Assembly: GCF_001436225.1 (NCBI RefSeq)
Contig: NZ_AYYO01000037.1
Location: forward strand, 28,737-92,736
Length of the DNA stretch: 64,000 nucleotides
Reading direction: 5' to 3'
Origin: Lacticaseibacillus sharpeae JCM 1186 = DSM 20505
Lineage (GTDB): Bacteria; Bacillota; Bacilli; Lactobacillales; Lactobacillaceae
How positions within the stretch are numbered: the stretch's first letter is position 1; each line of letters begins with the position of its first letter. The notes under the pieces are model-generated. The model was given only the letters and a program-made list of their open reading frames with translations. It had not been told where the DNA came from and did not search any database. Both the position numbers and the translations under genes were made by a program. Below, piece by piece: positions 37,460 to 46,703 of the stretch.

Positions 37460-38764
37460 ATGAAGAAAAGACTCTGGACCGTTCTGGGGCCCGTTCTCAT
37501 CGCCATCGCCATTGTTGGCACCATCATGCTCGCCCCATTCCATGCGGGCAAGCTCAGTGAGAGCACCGTCCACAACGGTGCGGTATCACTGTCCACCAAC
37601 GTGCTCCTTGGCACCCGCCTCAAAACGCAAGCGCTCAGCACCAATTACGTGCCGTTCGTCGGTTCGTCTGAGCTGTCACGGATGGACCCGTTCCACCCGG
37701 CCGTGCTTGCACGCAAATACGGGCGCGATTACCAGCCACTGCTGCTGGGGAACGCTGGCACCCAGTCCCTCACCCATTTCGTTGACCTGCAATCAGTTAT
37801 CCCGAACGTGAAGAACAAGAAGCTCGTCATGATCGTCTCGCCCCAGTGGTTCACCCACGGCGGCCAGCGCCCTGACGCATTCGGCTTCTACTATTCACCA
37901 CTTGAGACCAGTAACTGGCTGCTCAAGGCCAAAAACACACTCGCCGACCGGTACGCGGCTCGGCGGCTGCTACAAATGCCCGCAACCAAGGGGAACGGTG
38001 TAATCCACGCTGGCCTGCTGAACATCGCGGCCGGCCAGCCCCTCGGCAAGCAGCGCGCATTGATTGCCGCCCAGCGCCGCATCCTGCAGAACGAAGACAA
38101 CATGTTCTGTCGCACCGACCTGGTGAACACGAACAGCGCGCGCATCGCCAAAGCCGAGCAGTGGCTCCCCGATGAAGCAACCGAATCCGAACTGAATGAT
38201 CTGGCGGGTCGCATTGCGGCGCGTAACACGACCAACAACCAGTTCGGCATCGACAACCACTTCTTCGCTGACCGCCTCAGCCACGGTCGCTTCCGCCGTC
38301 TGCGCGGCGGCCAGCGCCATTTCGACTACCGGCGCTCACCTGAATACAGCGACTTCGAACTGTTGCTGAACATGTTCGCCAAGAACAACGTGACCGTGCA
38401 GTTCATCATCCCGCCCGTTAACCAGCGGTGGGCTAAATACACCGGTCTGTCTGAAGGCATGTACCAGGGTGCCGTGACCAAGATCAAGAACCAGCTGTCT
38501 AGCCAAGGCTTCGACCACGTGCTCGACTTGTCACAGGATGGCAAGCGCAAGTACTTCATGCAAGATACCATTCACCTCGGCTGGCGCGGCTGGGTTGCCG
38601 TCGACAAGACGGTTAAGCCGTTCCTAGAAAACAAGCAGCCGGCGCCACATTACGACATCGACAAGGGCTACTTCACGAAGGACTGGCAGCGCGACATGAC
38701 CAGTACCTTCCCGATGGGGGATACCGACGTGCAGAACGAGGCTAACCCCGAAGCCACGAACTAA
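37460..38764 (+). CDS. dltD: D-alanyl lipoteichoic acid biosynthesis protein DltD
   Basis: The 434-aa product has an N-terminal TM anchor (about 7-28) and an extracellular SGNH-like domain. Its catalytic Ser lies in the block VPFVGSSELSRMDPFHP and a C-terminal DTIHLGWRGWVAVD holds the Asp/His pair. It completes D-Ala transfer to lipoteichoic acid outside the membrane. The ATG lies one base behind the dltC stop. Confidence 0.95.
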   Translation: MKKRLWTVLGPVLIAIAIVGTIMLAPFHAGKLSESTVHNGAVSLSTNVLLGTRLKTQALSTNYVPFVGSSELSRMDPFHPAVLARKYGRDYQPLLLGNAGTQSLTHFVDLQSVIPNVKNKKLVMIVSPQWFTHGGQRPDAFGFYYSPLETSNWLLKAKNTLADRYAARRLLQMPATKGNGVIHAGLLNIAAGQPLGKQRALIAAQRRILQNEDNMFCRTDLVNTNSARIAKAEQWLPDEATESELNDLAGRIAARNTTNNQFGIDNHFFADRLSHGRFRRLRGGQRHFDYRRSPEYSDFELLLNMFAKNNVTVQFIIPPVNQRWAKYTGLSEGMYQGAVTKIKNQLSSQGFDHVLDLSQDGKRKYFMQDTIHLGWRGWVAVDKTVKPFLENKQPAPHYDIDKGYFTKDWQRDMTSTFPMGDTDVQNEANPEATN

Positions 38765-38778
38765 TTTCACCAAACAAC

Positions 38779-38806
38779 CAACAGCACGCCTGCCAGCGTG
38801 CTGTTG
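38779..38806 (+). terminator. Hairpin between dltD and the serine-hydrolase gene
   Basis: An 11-bp perfect stem CAACAGCACGC / GCGTGCTGTTG is followed by TCGTTTAAAG, a weak U-tract. It is probably a partial terminator, allowing some read-through into the next gene. Confidence 0.6.
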
Positions 38807-38832
38807 TCGTTTAAAGCAAGGAAAGAGAATCT

Positions 38833-39957
38833 ATGAAACTACTTACGAAGACCATTCTGGGCATCACCCTCCTCAGCACTTGCGCCCTCAGCGGTTGCCG
38901 GCAAGCGGAAGTGCCGCACAAAACACCAGACAAGGCGGCAACCAGTACCACCAGCCACGCGCAGCAAGCAAAATCTGGCGTGGCTATCGACCGGAACGCG
39001 CAGGCGGAACTGAACACCGCCCTCGCGCACACGAACTTCACCGGTACGGCCATCATCGTGCGCAACGGTCAGACCATCGCCCGCGTACGCGCCGGGTTCG
39101 CCCAGGCCGCAAAGCTGAAGCGCAATGATTACAACACCACCTTCGAAATCGACTCGATTCAAAAGAGCATGACGGGCGCGCTGCTTATGCACCAGATTCA
39201 GGCGGGCAAGTTGCGCCTGAACACCCTACTCAGCACCTACTACCCGAACGTACCGGGAGCAAGCCGCATCACGATGCGTCAGCTGCTCGATATGACTTCC
39301 GGCCTAGCACTGCAACGCTTCCCCGCCCCGCATTACGTGAATGATCAGGTGCTGGTGCAGGAGTTCATCAAGCACACACACTTCACGGCCACGATGTGGA
39401 ACCAGTGGGCGTATCAGCCGGTCAATTACGTGCTCATCGCGGGCATTTTGGAAAAAATCACGGGGTTAACCTACCAGCAACTCTACACGCGCACGTACAT
39501 CCAGGGGATGGGGCTCAAACACACGCATTTCGCTTTTGAACCAGGCACGCCAGACCGCGCCCAAGGTTACGTCTGGGACAAAGAGCTGCAGCAGGCAAAC
39601 TTCCAGAAACGCTGGAACGCTACGTTCGATATGGAACATTACGAACTGGGCACCGGCCAAGTCTTCATGAACGCTAATGACCTGTACCGCGTCGAATCCG
39701 CTATCGTCAGCGGCCGACTGCTGGGCAAAACCGCGACCGACGTTTTGCACTGGCCCGGCAGCAAGAGCACGTACGGCGGGGGCTTTTACCACCACAACGG
39801 CTATTCTGGGGCCCAAGGTTACGGTTACGGCTACGAAGGCTTCGTGCGCATCAGCCCAAACGGCAAGAACGCTGTGATTTTCCTGGCGAACGCGCAGCCC
39901 AATAAGCAGATTTTCCTGAAGGCCGCGAACAAGCTGGCGTTGCATTACGCACACTAA
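38833..39957 (+). CDS. Serine-hydrolase lipoprotein of the beta-lactamase/PBP fold, DltE-like
   Basis: The 374-aa product has a lipoprotein signal with lipobox LSGC (CALSGCRQ). The SxxK motif is SIQK (in FEIDSIQKSMTGALL). At the usual YxN position the protein has Y-Q-P (WAYQPVNYVLIAGIL), and HNG lies near the KTG position (FYHHNGYSGAQGYGY). It follows dltD by 68 bases. In Lactiplantibacillus plantarum a serine hydrolase encoded with dlt, DltE, removes D-Ala from lipoteichoic acid rather than acting as a carboxypeptidase. The location and the altered second motif make that role likely here, but it is inference. Confidence 0.82.
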   Translation: MKLLTKTILGITLLSTCALSGCRQAEVPHKTPDKAATSTTSHAQQAKSGVAIDRNAQAELNTALAHTNFTGTAIIVRNGQTIARVRAGFAQAAKLKRNDYNTTFEIDSIQKSMTGALLMHQIQAGKLRLNTLLSTYYPNVPGASRITMRQLLDMTSGLALQRFPAPHYVNDQVLVQEFIKHTHFTATMWNQWAYQPVNYVLIAGILEKITGLTYQQLYTRTYIQGMGLKHTHFAFEPGTPDRAQGYVWDKELQQANFQKRWNATFDMEHYELGTGQVFMNANDLYRVESAIVSGRLLGKTATDVLHWPGSKSTYGGGFYHHNGYSGAQGYGYGYEGFVRISPNGKNAVIFLANAQPNKQIFLKAANKLALHYAH

Positions 39958-39990
39958 AACCGCCGAACAGGCAGCAATTTAGCTAACATA

Positions 39991-40029
39991 AAGGGGCCAA
40001 CTTCATTCGCGAAGTTGGCCCCTTGTTTA
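39991..40029. terminator. Terminator of the dlt region
   Basis: The 14-bp perfect stem AAGGGGCCAACTTC / GAAGTTGGCCCCTT has a six-base loop and lies between convergent units. Confidence 0.9.
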
Positions 40030-40030
40030 T

Positions 40031-40345
40031 TTACGCATGTGCTGCAATCGCCGTCAGTGCCGCATCCAGCACCTTTGCCCCGTTCATCAGCCCGTAGTCC
40101 CGCATGTCGATGACCTGCACCGGAATGTGAACCTTAGCCTCGAACGTCGGTAACATGTACCGCACCTGGGGGCCGAGCATCAGCACGTCGGGGTGTTCAG
40201 TTTCCAGCGGTCCATCGGCATCGGCCGAAGCGGTGGCGAAAATTTTCACGTCCTCGCCGCGCTCGTCTGCGGCTTTTTCCATCCGGTTCACGAGCAAGCT
40301 CGTGGACATCCCCGCGGAACATACCAGCATAATTGTCTTGGTCAT
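40031..40345 (-). CDS. PTS lactose/cellobiose-family IIB component
   Basis: The 104-aa product has phospho-accepting Cys9 in MLVCSAGMSTSLLV, the classical cellobiose IIB P-loop. LMLGPQVRYML and VIDMRDYGLMNG are also family blocks. ATG has AAGGAGAG upstream; the longer in-frame version has no ribosome site. It is last in the IIC - small protein - DUF3284 - IIB operon. No IIA gene is present in the window. Confidence 0.94.
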   Translation of the reverse strand: MTKTIMLVCSAGMSTSLLVNRMEKAADERGEDVKIFATASADADGPLETEHPDVLMLGPQVRYMLPTFEAKVHIPVQVIDMRDYGLMNGAKVLDAALTAIAAHA

Positions 40346-40364
40346 AATTCTCTCCTTGCCCGGC

Positions 40365-40817
40365 CTAGAACCGGGACTGCACATTGAGTCGCTCACCGGT
40401 ACCGATATAGCTTTGCTCGATTGCCCGGGCCATCTGCTTGAACCGGCGCTTGCGGAACCACCCCATCAAGATGCCCGTCGCGCGGTTGTTCGCGTCCACC
40501 GTCTTGGTCGCGCCAACCGCCTCTTCGCTGTACACCAGCTGGGTTGAGCCATCCTGCGCGGTGCTGAGCTTGTACGCCACCGTGTAGTCATTGCGCCCCG
40601 TCCGCATCGTGTAGGCATACACTGCCCCCGGCGCGTAGTCGGTAATGGTGCACCGCGCCGTTTGCCCGTTAGCCATCTGCTTACGGTAGGTGAAATTCAA
40701 CAGGTTCCGCGGCGCCACGTTCTTGCCCGTCTGCGCGTGGATGTCATAGCGTGCCGAATCAATCAGCTGGGTGAAGAAATACTCGACAGGAACTGCAACG
40801 TTCATCTTGATCTGCAT
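40365..40817 (-). CDS. DUF3284-family protein
   Basis: The 150-aa product is soluble, with a START/SRPBCC-like pattern. It opens MQIKMNVAVPVEYFFTQLID and ends in a basic amphipathic helix (GWFRKRRFKQMARAIEQSYI). DUF3284 proteins accompany cellobiose-type PTS genes in lactobacilli and enterococci; their function is unknown. GGAGG lies before the ATG, and it is 19 bases ahead of the IIB gene. Confidence 0.85.
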   Translation of the reverse strand: MQIKMNVAVPVEYFFTQLIDSARYDIHAQTGKNVAPRNLLNFTYRKQMANGQTARCTITDYAPGAVYAYTMRTGRNDYTVAYKLSTAQDGSTQLVYSEEAVGATKTVDANNRATGILMGWFRKRRFKQMARAIEQSYIGTGERLNVQSRF

Positions 40818-40841
40818 TAGTCTAACCTCCTGGACGTGGTT

Positions 40842-41003
40842 TTATGCTGCACGGTGCATGAGCTGATACGTCGCGTATCCGCCCAGTGCCACCCCGATAC
40901 TCATGCTGACAGGGTAGAACACGCCGCCGAGAATGGGGCTGAACATAATCATGAGTAAGCCGATGGATAAAATGATTAGTGGCCGTTTGCTTCGCTTGTG
41001 CAT
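40842..41003 (-). CDS. Small two-TM protein within the PTS operon (53 aa)
   Basis: MHKRSKRPL is followed by two hydrophobic stretches (IILSIGLLMIMFSPILGG and VFYPVSMSIGVALGGYATY). GGAGG stands seven bases before this ATG, which decides the start over a longer in-frame version. It lies between the IIC and DUF3284 genes. Its function is unknown; it may be a small accessory subunit of the permease. Confidence 0.65.
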   Translation of the reverse strand: MHKRSKRPLIILSIGLLMIMFSPILGGVFYPVSMSIGVALGGYATYQLMHRAA

Positions 41004-41101
41004 TGGTTTCGCCTCCATTTTCTTAGTGGTGTGCGCATATGTCCGCCACGCCTGGTTAATCCGCAGCGCCAGTCTTGTGCGCCGCGCTAGTTCCGCGCGC
41101 A

Positions 41102-42469
41102 TCAGTCCACTGCTGGTGCTTCAACTTGCAGCCGGTTTGCCGCCTTGACGAACGGCACGTAGATGAGGAAGCCGACCGCCATGTTGACCACTTGCAGAAT
41201 CGGTGCGCGCCAGTCCATCGTCGCAATCAGGGAGTTCACGATTGGCGGCATGGACCAAACGATTTGGGTCTTAACTGGTGCCACCCAACCCCAGGTGATG
41301 GCGAAGTAGGCGATGGTGACCATCACCACTGGCGCCAGCAGGAACGGGATGAAGTAGATTGGGTCGAGTACGATTGGCAGCCCGAACATCACCGGCTCGT
41401 TGACGTTGAAGACCCCAGGTGCCAGCGACAGTTTCGCCACCGCGCGCTGGTCGTCGCGCTTGGAGAAGATCAGGATGGCAATCAGCAGCATCAGGGTTGC
41501 CCCCGCGCCCCCAATCCACGCATACAGGTCGAATGCGTTCCGGGTCCACAGGTACGGCAGTTTTTGCCCCTGCGCGAATGCGTTGATGTTAGCCACCTGT
41601 GCCGTCAGCCAGATGGAGTCGAGCACCGGTCCCAGAACGTTGGTGCCGTGGATGCCGAAGAACCAGAAAATCTGTACCAGCACCGTCATCAGCAGCACCG
41701 CCCAGTAACCCTGGGACATACCAAGCAGTGGTTCCTGGATGGTCTTGGAAATAAATTCGATGATCGTCCCCGCGCCGACCTTACTGAAGGCCCAGGTGAT
41801 AATGCCAGAAACGTACAGTGCCGCGGTTGCCGGAATGATTCCGGTGAACGCCCGCGCGATTGCAGGTGGCACCGAGTCCGGCATCTTGATGGTGATGTTC
41901 TTCTTCATCAGCCAGATGTATACCGCCACGGCGATTCCGCCCATGATCATCACGGTGAAGAAGCCAGTGGCGCCGAAGAAACTACCGAAGTTGAAGTACC
42001 CCCAGCCGGAGACACTCTTGCCGTCGACCGCCACCCCTGCTGCGGTGAGCGTGTCAACCCCGGACTTGGTCAGCGCCTTGCCGAGCGTGATGGTGAAGCT
42101 CTGTGGCAGGCTCATGAGGAAGGTTCCGAGGGTCACGATTCCGGCGGTGATTGGTTCCACCTTGTACTGCACCGCCATCTGGTACCCGAACGTGAAGGCA
42201 AAAATCAAACCAAGAATTGCGAGGGACCCGGTCCACACTTGACCGTTAATCCCGATAACTGGCTGCATGGATTCCACGAACCCGGTCCAGCCGAACTGAG
42301 TGGGCAGATCCCGCAGCAGGGCGTTCAGAATTGTCGCCACTGCCCCGGCCATGGTTGCCGGCATGATTGCAATAAAGGCGTCGCGCAGGGCCACGAGCCA
42401 GCGCACTGACCCAATCTTAGCTGCGACGGGCACGATATGCTTATTAAGCCAATTGATGAAGCTGTTCAT
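41102..42469 (-). CDS. PTS lactose/cellobiose-family IIC permease
   Basis: The 455-aa product has about ten TM segments, with family blocks such as FWFFGIHGTNVLGPVLDSIW (the GIHG loop) and VFNVNEPVMFGLPIVLDP, where NEPVMFG is the conserved substrate-loop motif. It transports and, with IIB, phosphorylates a beta-diglucoside such as cellobiose. The ATG of MNSFINWL was chosen; its ribosome site (AAGGGA) is weak and distant. First gene of the operon. Its product could feed the 6-phospho-beta-glucosidase elsewhere in this window. Confidence 0.92.
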   Translation of the reverse strand: MNSFINWLNKHIVPVAAKIGSVRWLVALRDAFIAIMPATMAGAVATILNALLRDLPTQFGWTGFVESMQPVIGINGQVWTGSLAILGLIFAFTFGYQMAVQYKVEPITAGIVTLGTFLMSLPQSFTITLGKALTKSGVDTLTAAGVAVDGKSVSGWGYFNFGSFFGATGFFTVMIMGGIAVAVYIWLMKKNITIKMPDSVPPAIARAFTGIIPATAALYVSGIITWAFSKVGAGTIIEFISKTIQEPLLGMSQGYWAVLLMTVLVQIFWFFGIHGTNVLGPVLDSIWLTAQVANINAFAQGQKLPYLWTRNAFDLYAWIGGAGATLMLLIAILIFSKRDDQRAVAKLSLAPGVFNVNEPVMFGLPIVLDPIYFIPFLLAPVVMVTIAYFAITWGWVAPVKTQIVWSMPPIVNSLIATMDWRAPILQVVNMAVGFLIYVPFVKAANRLQVEAPAVD

Positions 42470-42665
42470 AATAGTCCACATCCCTTCGTTGCACACGCGC
42501 ATTGCGTGTGGATGAGCGAAAGAACTCGGATGGATGCAATGTGCACCGAATGTGTAGCGCCGAGTTGTTCGCCCGAGCGTCATTGTTCTGAGATGTACTG
42601 AGGATGCGCATCATCGGTTACTTACCATCTCTATAATTCTAGCGTACAAGGTTGACCAGGCTGAT

Positions 42666-42680
42666 TGCAAGCGGTTTCGT
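42666..42680 (-). promoter_or_regulatory. Candidate cre (CcpA) site upstream of the PTS operon
   Basis: ACGAAACCGCTTGCA on the minus strand matches the cre consensus except C for T at position 2. It lies about 200 bases upstream of the IIC start. Between it and the gene I see no strong -35/-10 pair. The whole gap 42470-42827 holds no gene. Confidence 0.45.
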
Positions 42681-42827
42681 CAAAAAGTGCAAAAAAATTA
42701 ATGCGCTTGGTTCTCTCTGGTTGCACCAAGTCAAATGATTATCGGGTCGGTGCACTGGTTGTGGCCGTGCCGTTCTACTGCACTACTCGGTCGTACAAAG
42801 CGTAACTAAATAAGAGCGATGGAACAC

Positions 42828-42885
42828 AAAAACGTCCTGGATTACCACGCACTACTAATGTGTATGGTAGGTCAGGGCGTTTTTA
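42828..42885. terminator. Terminator of the small secreted-protein gene
   Basis: A long imperfect stem begins AAAAACG / CGTTTTT and continues through about 20 pairs with wobbles, around a TACTAAT loop. Confidence 0.8.
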
Positions 42886-42945
42886 TGCTTACAATCAACC
42901 TAACTATTCACTGAATCTCCAATCACGAGAACGCAGTCTCTCTAT

Positions 42946-43242
42946 TTATGGCGTAGCGAAGGGAAACTTCGATGCTGCTACTACAACACCATCAACCGTG
43001 TAGTTGTAGCTTCCATCTTTAGCCAAGTCCCCTGTCCGGAAAATATTGTCCACATATTGAATTTCCACAAATCTTGTTGAGTCCGGTCCATATTCAACAA
43101 TTGCAATCTTAGCAAACGTGCTTTCATCAACACTATTGCTAGTAGCAGCTACATCAACATTCTGTGCGGCACTAACCGGGAGTGCGGTGCTGGAAGCGGC
43201 GAACAGTGCAAGGACTGCAACAGCAAAAATCGTCTTTTTCAT
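42946..43242 (-). CDS. Small secreted protein of unknown function
   Basis: The 98-aa product has a signal peptide (KKTIFAVAVLALFAASSTALP) with cleavage likely after PVSAA. The mature part is acidic and beta-rich, about 72 residues, ending DGVVVAASKFPFATP. No Cys, no anchor. GGGGGG lies before the ATG, and there is a separate terminator. It is more AT-rich than its neighbours. Function unknown. Confidence 0.75.
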   Translation of the reverse strand: MKKTIFAVAVLALFAASSTALPVSAAQNVDVAATSNSVDESTFAKIAIVEYGPDSTRFVEIQYVDNIFRTGDLAKDGSYNYTVDGVVVAASKFPFATP

Positions 43243-43458
43243 CAGGTATACCCCCCTAAAATTATTGAAAGTTTCTCAGCGACGTTCGGAAGAAAATGAA
43301 TTCGTTTTCTTTCCTTAAATTAAGCATATCAGGTTGCCGCACACGATTTCCATAAACCATTTTTTGAAAATGAAATTTTATTGATTATTAATGATAATAT
43401 TCGTATAATTTAACCAACGATTCCCACAAGTCAGACTTCAAAAAGTTGGTGCTTATTC

Positions 43459-44694
43459 ATGATTTATCAATTCATTTTTGAGTTAAAGCATACGTCCAAG
43501 TATCTACTTCTTTTCTTACTGGCATTGATTACCCTGTCCATTATGAATCCCATCACGTATGAATTGACATCAGAACACTATGGCGATTATTTCGGCTTGG
43601 ATGGGTATCAGCCTGTTAATGGTGACTGGCACAACACGACCAAAGACGCATTGCTGACTAGCACACTTAAACAGGCTGAATCAGATCAAGCACGGGTTGA
43701 TTATAAAACTTGGCCGGCATCAGTTTACCGGGCTGATATACGCCATGTCTATAGCAATATATATTCACCGTACCTGAAGCACGCACGTAAACTATTAAGA
43801 ACAAAACAGTTTCAAAAATTTAACCGCTTAACGTGGGGGGTAATTGACCACCACTTCAAAACAGAATTACCACCTATAAATACAATTGAATCCCAACTGG
43901 CCCTAGTTCCGAACATTCAGTACCGTGCCATCAGCCGTATCTTCTTCCCGGCCCTGCTGAAATGGGCACCAAACAAACTCACCTCAATCAGCACATCCAG
44001 TGACGCCACTAACCTAATTACCCCAACCATGATTGGCTACGGCTCGAACGACACGCACAAAGAGCCTTTAGTTCCCCCACTGGTCATTCTAGCGTGTGCG
44101 GTCGTGCTAATCGCTACCATGTTCAGTAACGGTGCAAAAACTAACGGCCGTAGCTTTGAGCGTACCGTGCCACTTGGCGAATTCCGCGTTTTACTTACCC
44201 GCGGACTGACCGCCATGGTCCTACTTGACGGCCTGGTGCTGTGCGCATACGCCATCGTCCTCGTGGGTATTGCCCTCTTGCCTGGACACGACCTTGGCTC
44301 CTTCATGTTCCCGCAAGTCTTCTATATTCACTCCGATTTCATCGTCCGGCCACTCATCGCCGTTTATGGCCAAGCGCTGCTCTATTACACAGCTTGGTTC
44401 TGCCAAATCGCCGCGGTGGCCGTTGTGGTGAGCCTATGGTCGCAAAACGCCATTGTCTCCGCACTGGTGCTCGCCATTGACGTCTTCGCCAGCTACATGG
44501 GCTTCATGAATATCATTCCGGCCAACATCACCGCCCTCATTCCGGCGCAATTCACCAACCTGGGGGCACTACTGCAAGGGGTCTTCCCGTACGGCGCCAT
44601 CTCGTGGTACCAAGCGCCGCTAGTGATGGCGGGGTGGAGCGTGGTCCTCTTGCTTGGCACCTGGCAGATACTCAAGGTGCGAAAACGCGTCTAA
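43459..44694 (+). CDS. ABC-2-type-like membrane permease without adjacent ATPase
   Basis: The 411-aa product has an N-terminal TM (16-32), an outside domain of some 165 residues and about five C-terminal TM segments (from LVILACAVVLIATMF). This is the layout of ABC-2 permeases of lantibiotic-immunity or GldG type. No ATPase gene is adjacent, so it is an orphan or works with one elsewhere. The first 400 bases are AT-rich while the TM half is GC-rich, a sharp change inside one gene. The ribosome site is poor. Confidence 0.7.
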   Translation: MIYQFIFELKHTSKYLLLFLLALITLSIMNPITYELTSEHYGDYFGLDGYQPVNGDWHNTTKDALLTSTLKQAESDQARVDYKTWPASVYRADIRHVYSNIYSPYLKHARKLLRTKQFQKFNRLTWGVIDHHFKTELPPINTIESQLALVPNIQYRAISRIFFPALLKWAPNKLTSISTSSDATNLITPTMIGYGSNDTHKEPLVPPLVILACAVVLIATMFSNGAKTNGRSFERTVPLGEFRVLLTRGLTAMVLLDGLVLCAYAIVLVGIALLPGHDLGSFMFPQVFYIHSDFIVRPLIAVYGQALLYYTAWFCQIAAVAVVVSLWSQNAIVSALVLAIDVFASYMGFMNIIPANITALIPAQFTNLGALLQGVFPYGAISWYQAPLVMAGWSVVLLLGTWQILKVRKRV

Positions 44695-44701
44695 CTCAGC
44701 A

Positions 44702-44737
44702 CGTCCCAGGCATGCGCAAATGTCCGGGGCGTTTTTC
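44702..44737 (+). terminator. Terminator of the permease gene
   Basis: The imperfect stem ACGTCCCAGGCAT / ATGTCCGGGGCGT is followed by TTTTT. Confidence 0.75.
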
Positions 44738-44817
44738 ATTCCCATTACTTTCCGCTCAACGCAGCCTTAATACTGTATACTGGCTGTAGCAAATCACATC
44801 TGAAACGAGGTATCGTT

Positions 44818-46620
44818 ATGTCCAAACTGCCACCACGTTCTGCCGTTGATCCCGCTGAAACCTGGGATCTCACCGCACTCTTCCCAGACGAAGCCGCCTA
44901 CTCTGCTGGCTGCACCCAGCTACGTGCACTAGCCGACGCGTTCACCACCAAGTACCAACCCGTTACCCGCGATGCGAACACAATTATCGCGGCACTCAAC
45001 GACTACGCCGACATCGTGACCCTCAGTGACCGGCTCGCCCACTACGCCTTCCTCCCGCAAGCAGCCGATGGGACAGACAATACGGCTAATAGCCGGCTCA
45101 ACGCCTTCGACACCCTGTACGCCACGGTCTTCGGCGAGCTGTCGTTCTTCGAGGCGGGCCTGGCGACTGTGCCGAATTCTGTGCTCGATGTCGTCGCCGC
45201 GCAGCAACCCGAACACGCCGGTTACCTGCGCCACATCCGTGCGCAGAAGCAGTCCGCACTCGACCCCGCAGCCGAAAAAGTGCTGGCCACACTTGCACCC
45301 GCGCTGAGTGCGCCCGATTCCATGCGCAGCCAGGCCATTGCGCGCGACATGGACTTCGGGACTTTTACCGCCCACGGCCAAGAATACCCGCTGAGTTTCG
45401 TGAGCTACGAGGAGACTTACCAGAAGCACCCCGACACCGAAATTCGCCGTGCCGCCTACAAGCAGTTCAACGCCACGCTGGCCAAGTACCAGAACGTCAT
45501 CGCCACGGGCTACTACAACCAGGTGATGAAGGAGAAGGCCATCGCCACCATGCGCGGTTACGATTCCGTGATTGACTACCTGCTCGCACCACAAGAAGTG
45601 ACGCGCGATATGTTCAACCGCCAAATCGACGTCATCATGACCGAACTGGCGCCCGTCATGCAGCGCTACGAAAAATTCGTCCGCAAGCTCTGGGGCCTGG
45701 ACCACACCGGCTACACTGACCTGCAGATTGACATCGACCCCACCTACAGCCCCAAATTCACCATCGCCGAAGCCAAGGAGCTCATCCTGAATGCCGTGTC
45801 CGTGCTCGGTCCCGACTATCAAGCCCTGATTGCCCGCAACTTCAGCGAACGCTGGACGGACTACCCCGCCAATATCGGTAAGGAATCCGGTGCCTTCACC
45901 TCGATGGCATACGGCACGCACCCGTACATTTTGCAAAGCTGGGCCAGCAACCTACCGAGCGTCTACACCCTGGTGCACGAACTCGGCCACGCGGGGCAAA
46001 TGATGCTCGCGGGCGCGGCGCAAGGACCGCTCAACTGGATGCCATCTACCTACATCGTTGAGGCGCCCTCCACTTTCCACGAGCTTCTGGCCACCGACGA
46101 ACTGCTGCGGACGGCCGACAGTGACCGTCTGCGCCGTTTCGCCTTGTCCCGCCTGCTGAACGACACGTACTTCCACAACTTCGTCACCCACCTGCTCGAA
46201 GCTGCGTTCCAGCGCGAAGTCTACACGCTGATTGATAATGGCGAGAGTTTCGACGCGGCCAAGCTCAATAGCATCAAGGCTGGCGTCCTCAAGCAGTTCT
46301 GGGGCGACGCGGTCGAACTGGAGCCCGGCGCCGAACTGACCTGGATGCGCCAGAGTCACTACTACCTCGGCCTGTATTCCTACACCTACTCTGCCGGATT
46401 GACCATCTCGACGCAGGCGTTCCTCAACCTACGCGAAAACCGTGAGCAGGGTGCCAAGCAGTGGCTCGACTTCCTCAGCCTCGGCGATTCCGTGCCACCG
46501 GTTGCAGCAGCCAAGGTTGCCGGCGTGGACGTCACTTCCGACGCCGCACTGCACGCGACGATTCAGTTCCTGGATGATACTGAGCGGGAGATTGAAGAGC
46601 TGTCGAAGAAGATTGATTAG
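44818..46620 (+). CDS. pepF: Oligoendopeptidase F (M3B metallopeptidase)
   Basis: The 600-aa product has a zinc site HELGH at residues 387-391 (TLVHELGHAGQMM), with the third ligand Glu downstream in IVEAPSTFHELLATDELL. It cleaves 7-17-residue peptides in the cytosol. The N-terminal half is the helical M3 domain. GAGGT lies before the ATG and a TATACT -10 lies near 44778. Length and motifs are standard; monocistronic. Confidence 0.95.
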   Translation: MSKLPPRSAVDPAETWDLTALFPDEAAYSAGCTQLRALADAFTTKYQPVTRDANTIIAALNDYADIVTLSDRLAHYAFLPQAADGTDNTANSRLNAFDTLYATVFGELSFFEAGLATVPNSVLDVVAAQQPEHAGYLRHIRAQKQSALDPAAEKVLATLAPALSAPDSMRSQAIARDMDFGTFTAHGQEYPLSFVSYEETYQKHPDTEIRRAAYKQFNATLAKYQNVIATGYYNQVMKEKAIATMRGYDSVIDYLLAPQEVTRDMFNRQIDVIMTELAPVMQRYEKFVRKLWGLDHTGYTDLQIDIDPTYSPKFTIAEAKELILNAVSVLGPDYQALIARNFSERWTDYPANIGKESGAFTSMAYGTHPYILQSWASNLPSVYTLVHELGHAGQMMLAGAAQGPLNWMPSTYIVEAPSTFHELLATDELLRTADSDRLRRFALSRLLNDTYFHNFVTHLLEAAFQREVYTLIDNGESFDAAKLNSIKAGVLKQFWGDAVELEPGAELTWMRQSHYYLGLYSYTYSAGLTISTQAFLNLRENREQGAKQWLDFLSLGDSVPPVAAAKVAGVDVTSDAALHATIQFLDDTEREIEELSKKID

Positions 46621-46632
46621 TATGTATTTGAA

Positions 46633-46681
46633 GAAGCCTGGAATCTTGCGGTGTGGACGCGGGGTTCCAGGCTTCGTTTTT
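46633..46681. terminator. Terminator of pepF
   Basis: The stem GAAGCCTGGAA / TTCCAGGCTTC has a long loop and is followed by GTTTTT. Confidence 0.87.
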
Positions 46682-46703
46682 GGTTAATACTTTATCTTAA
46701 ACC

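Noticed and set aside
41075..42409. 444-codon plus-strand frame opposite the PTS IIC gene
   Set aside because: Rich in His, Arg, Pro and Gln, no ribosome site, opposite an orthodox membrane permease.
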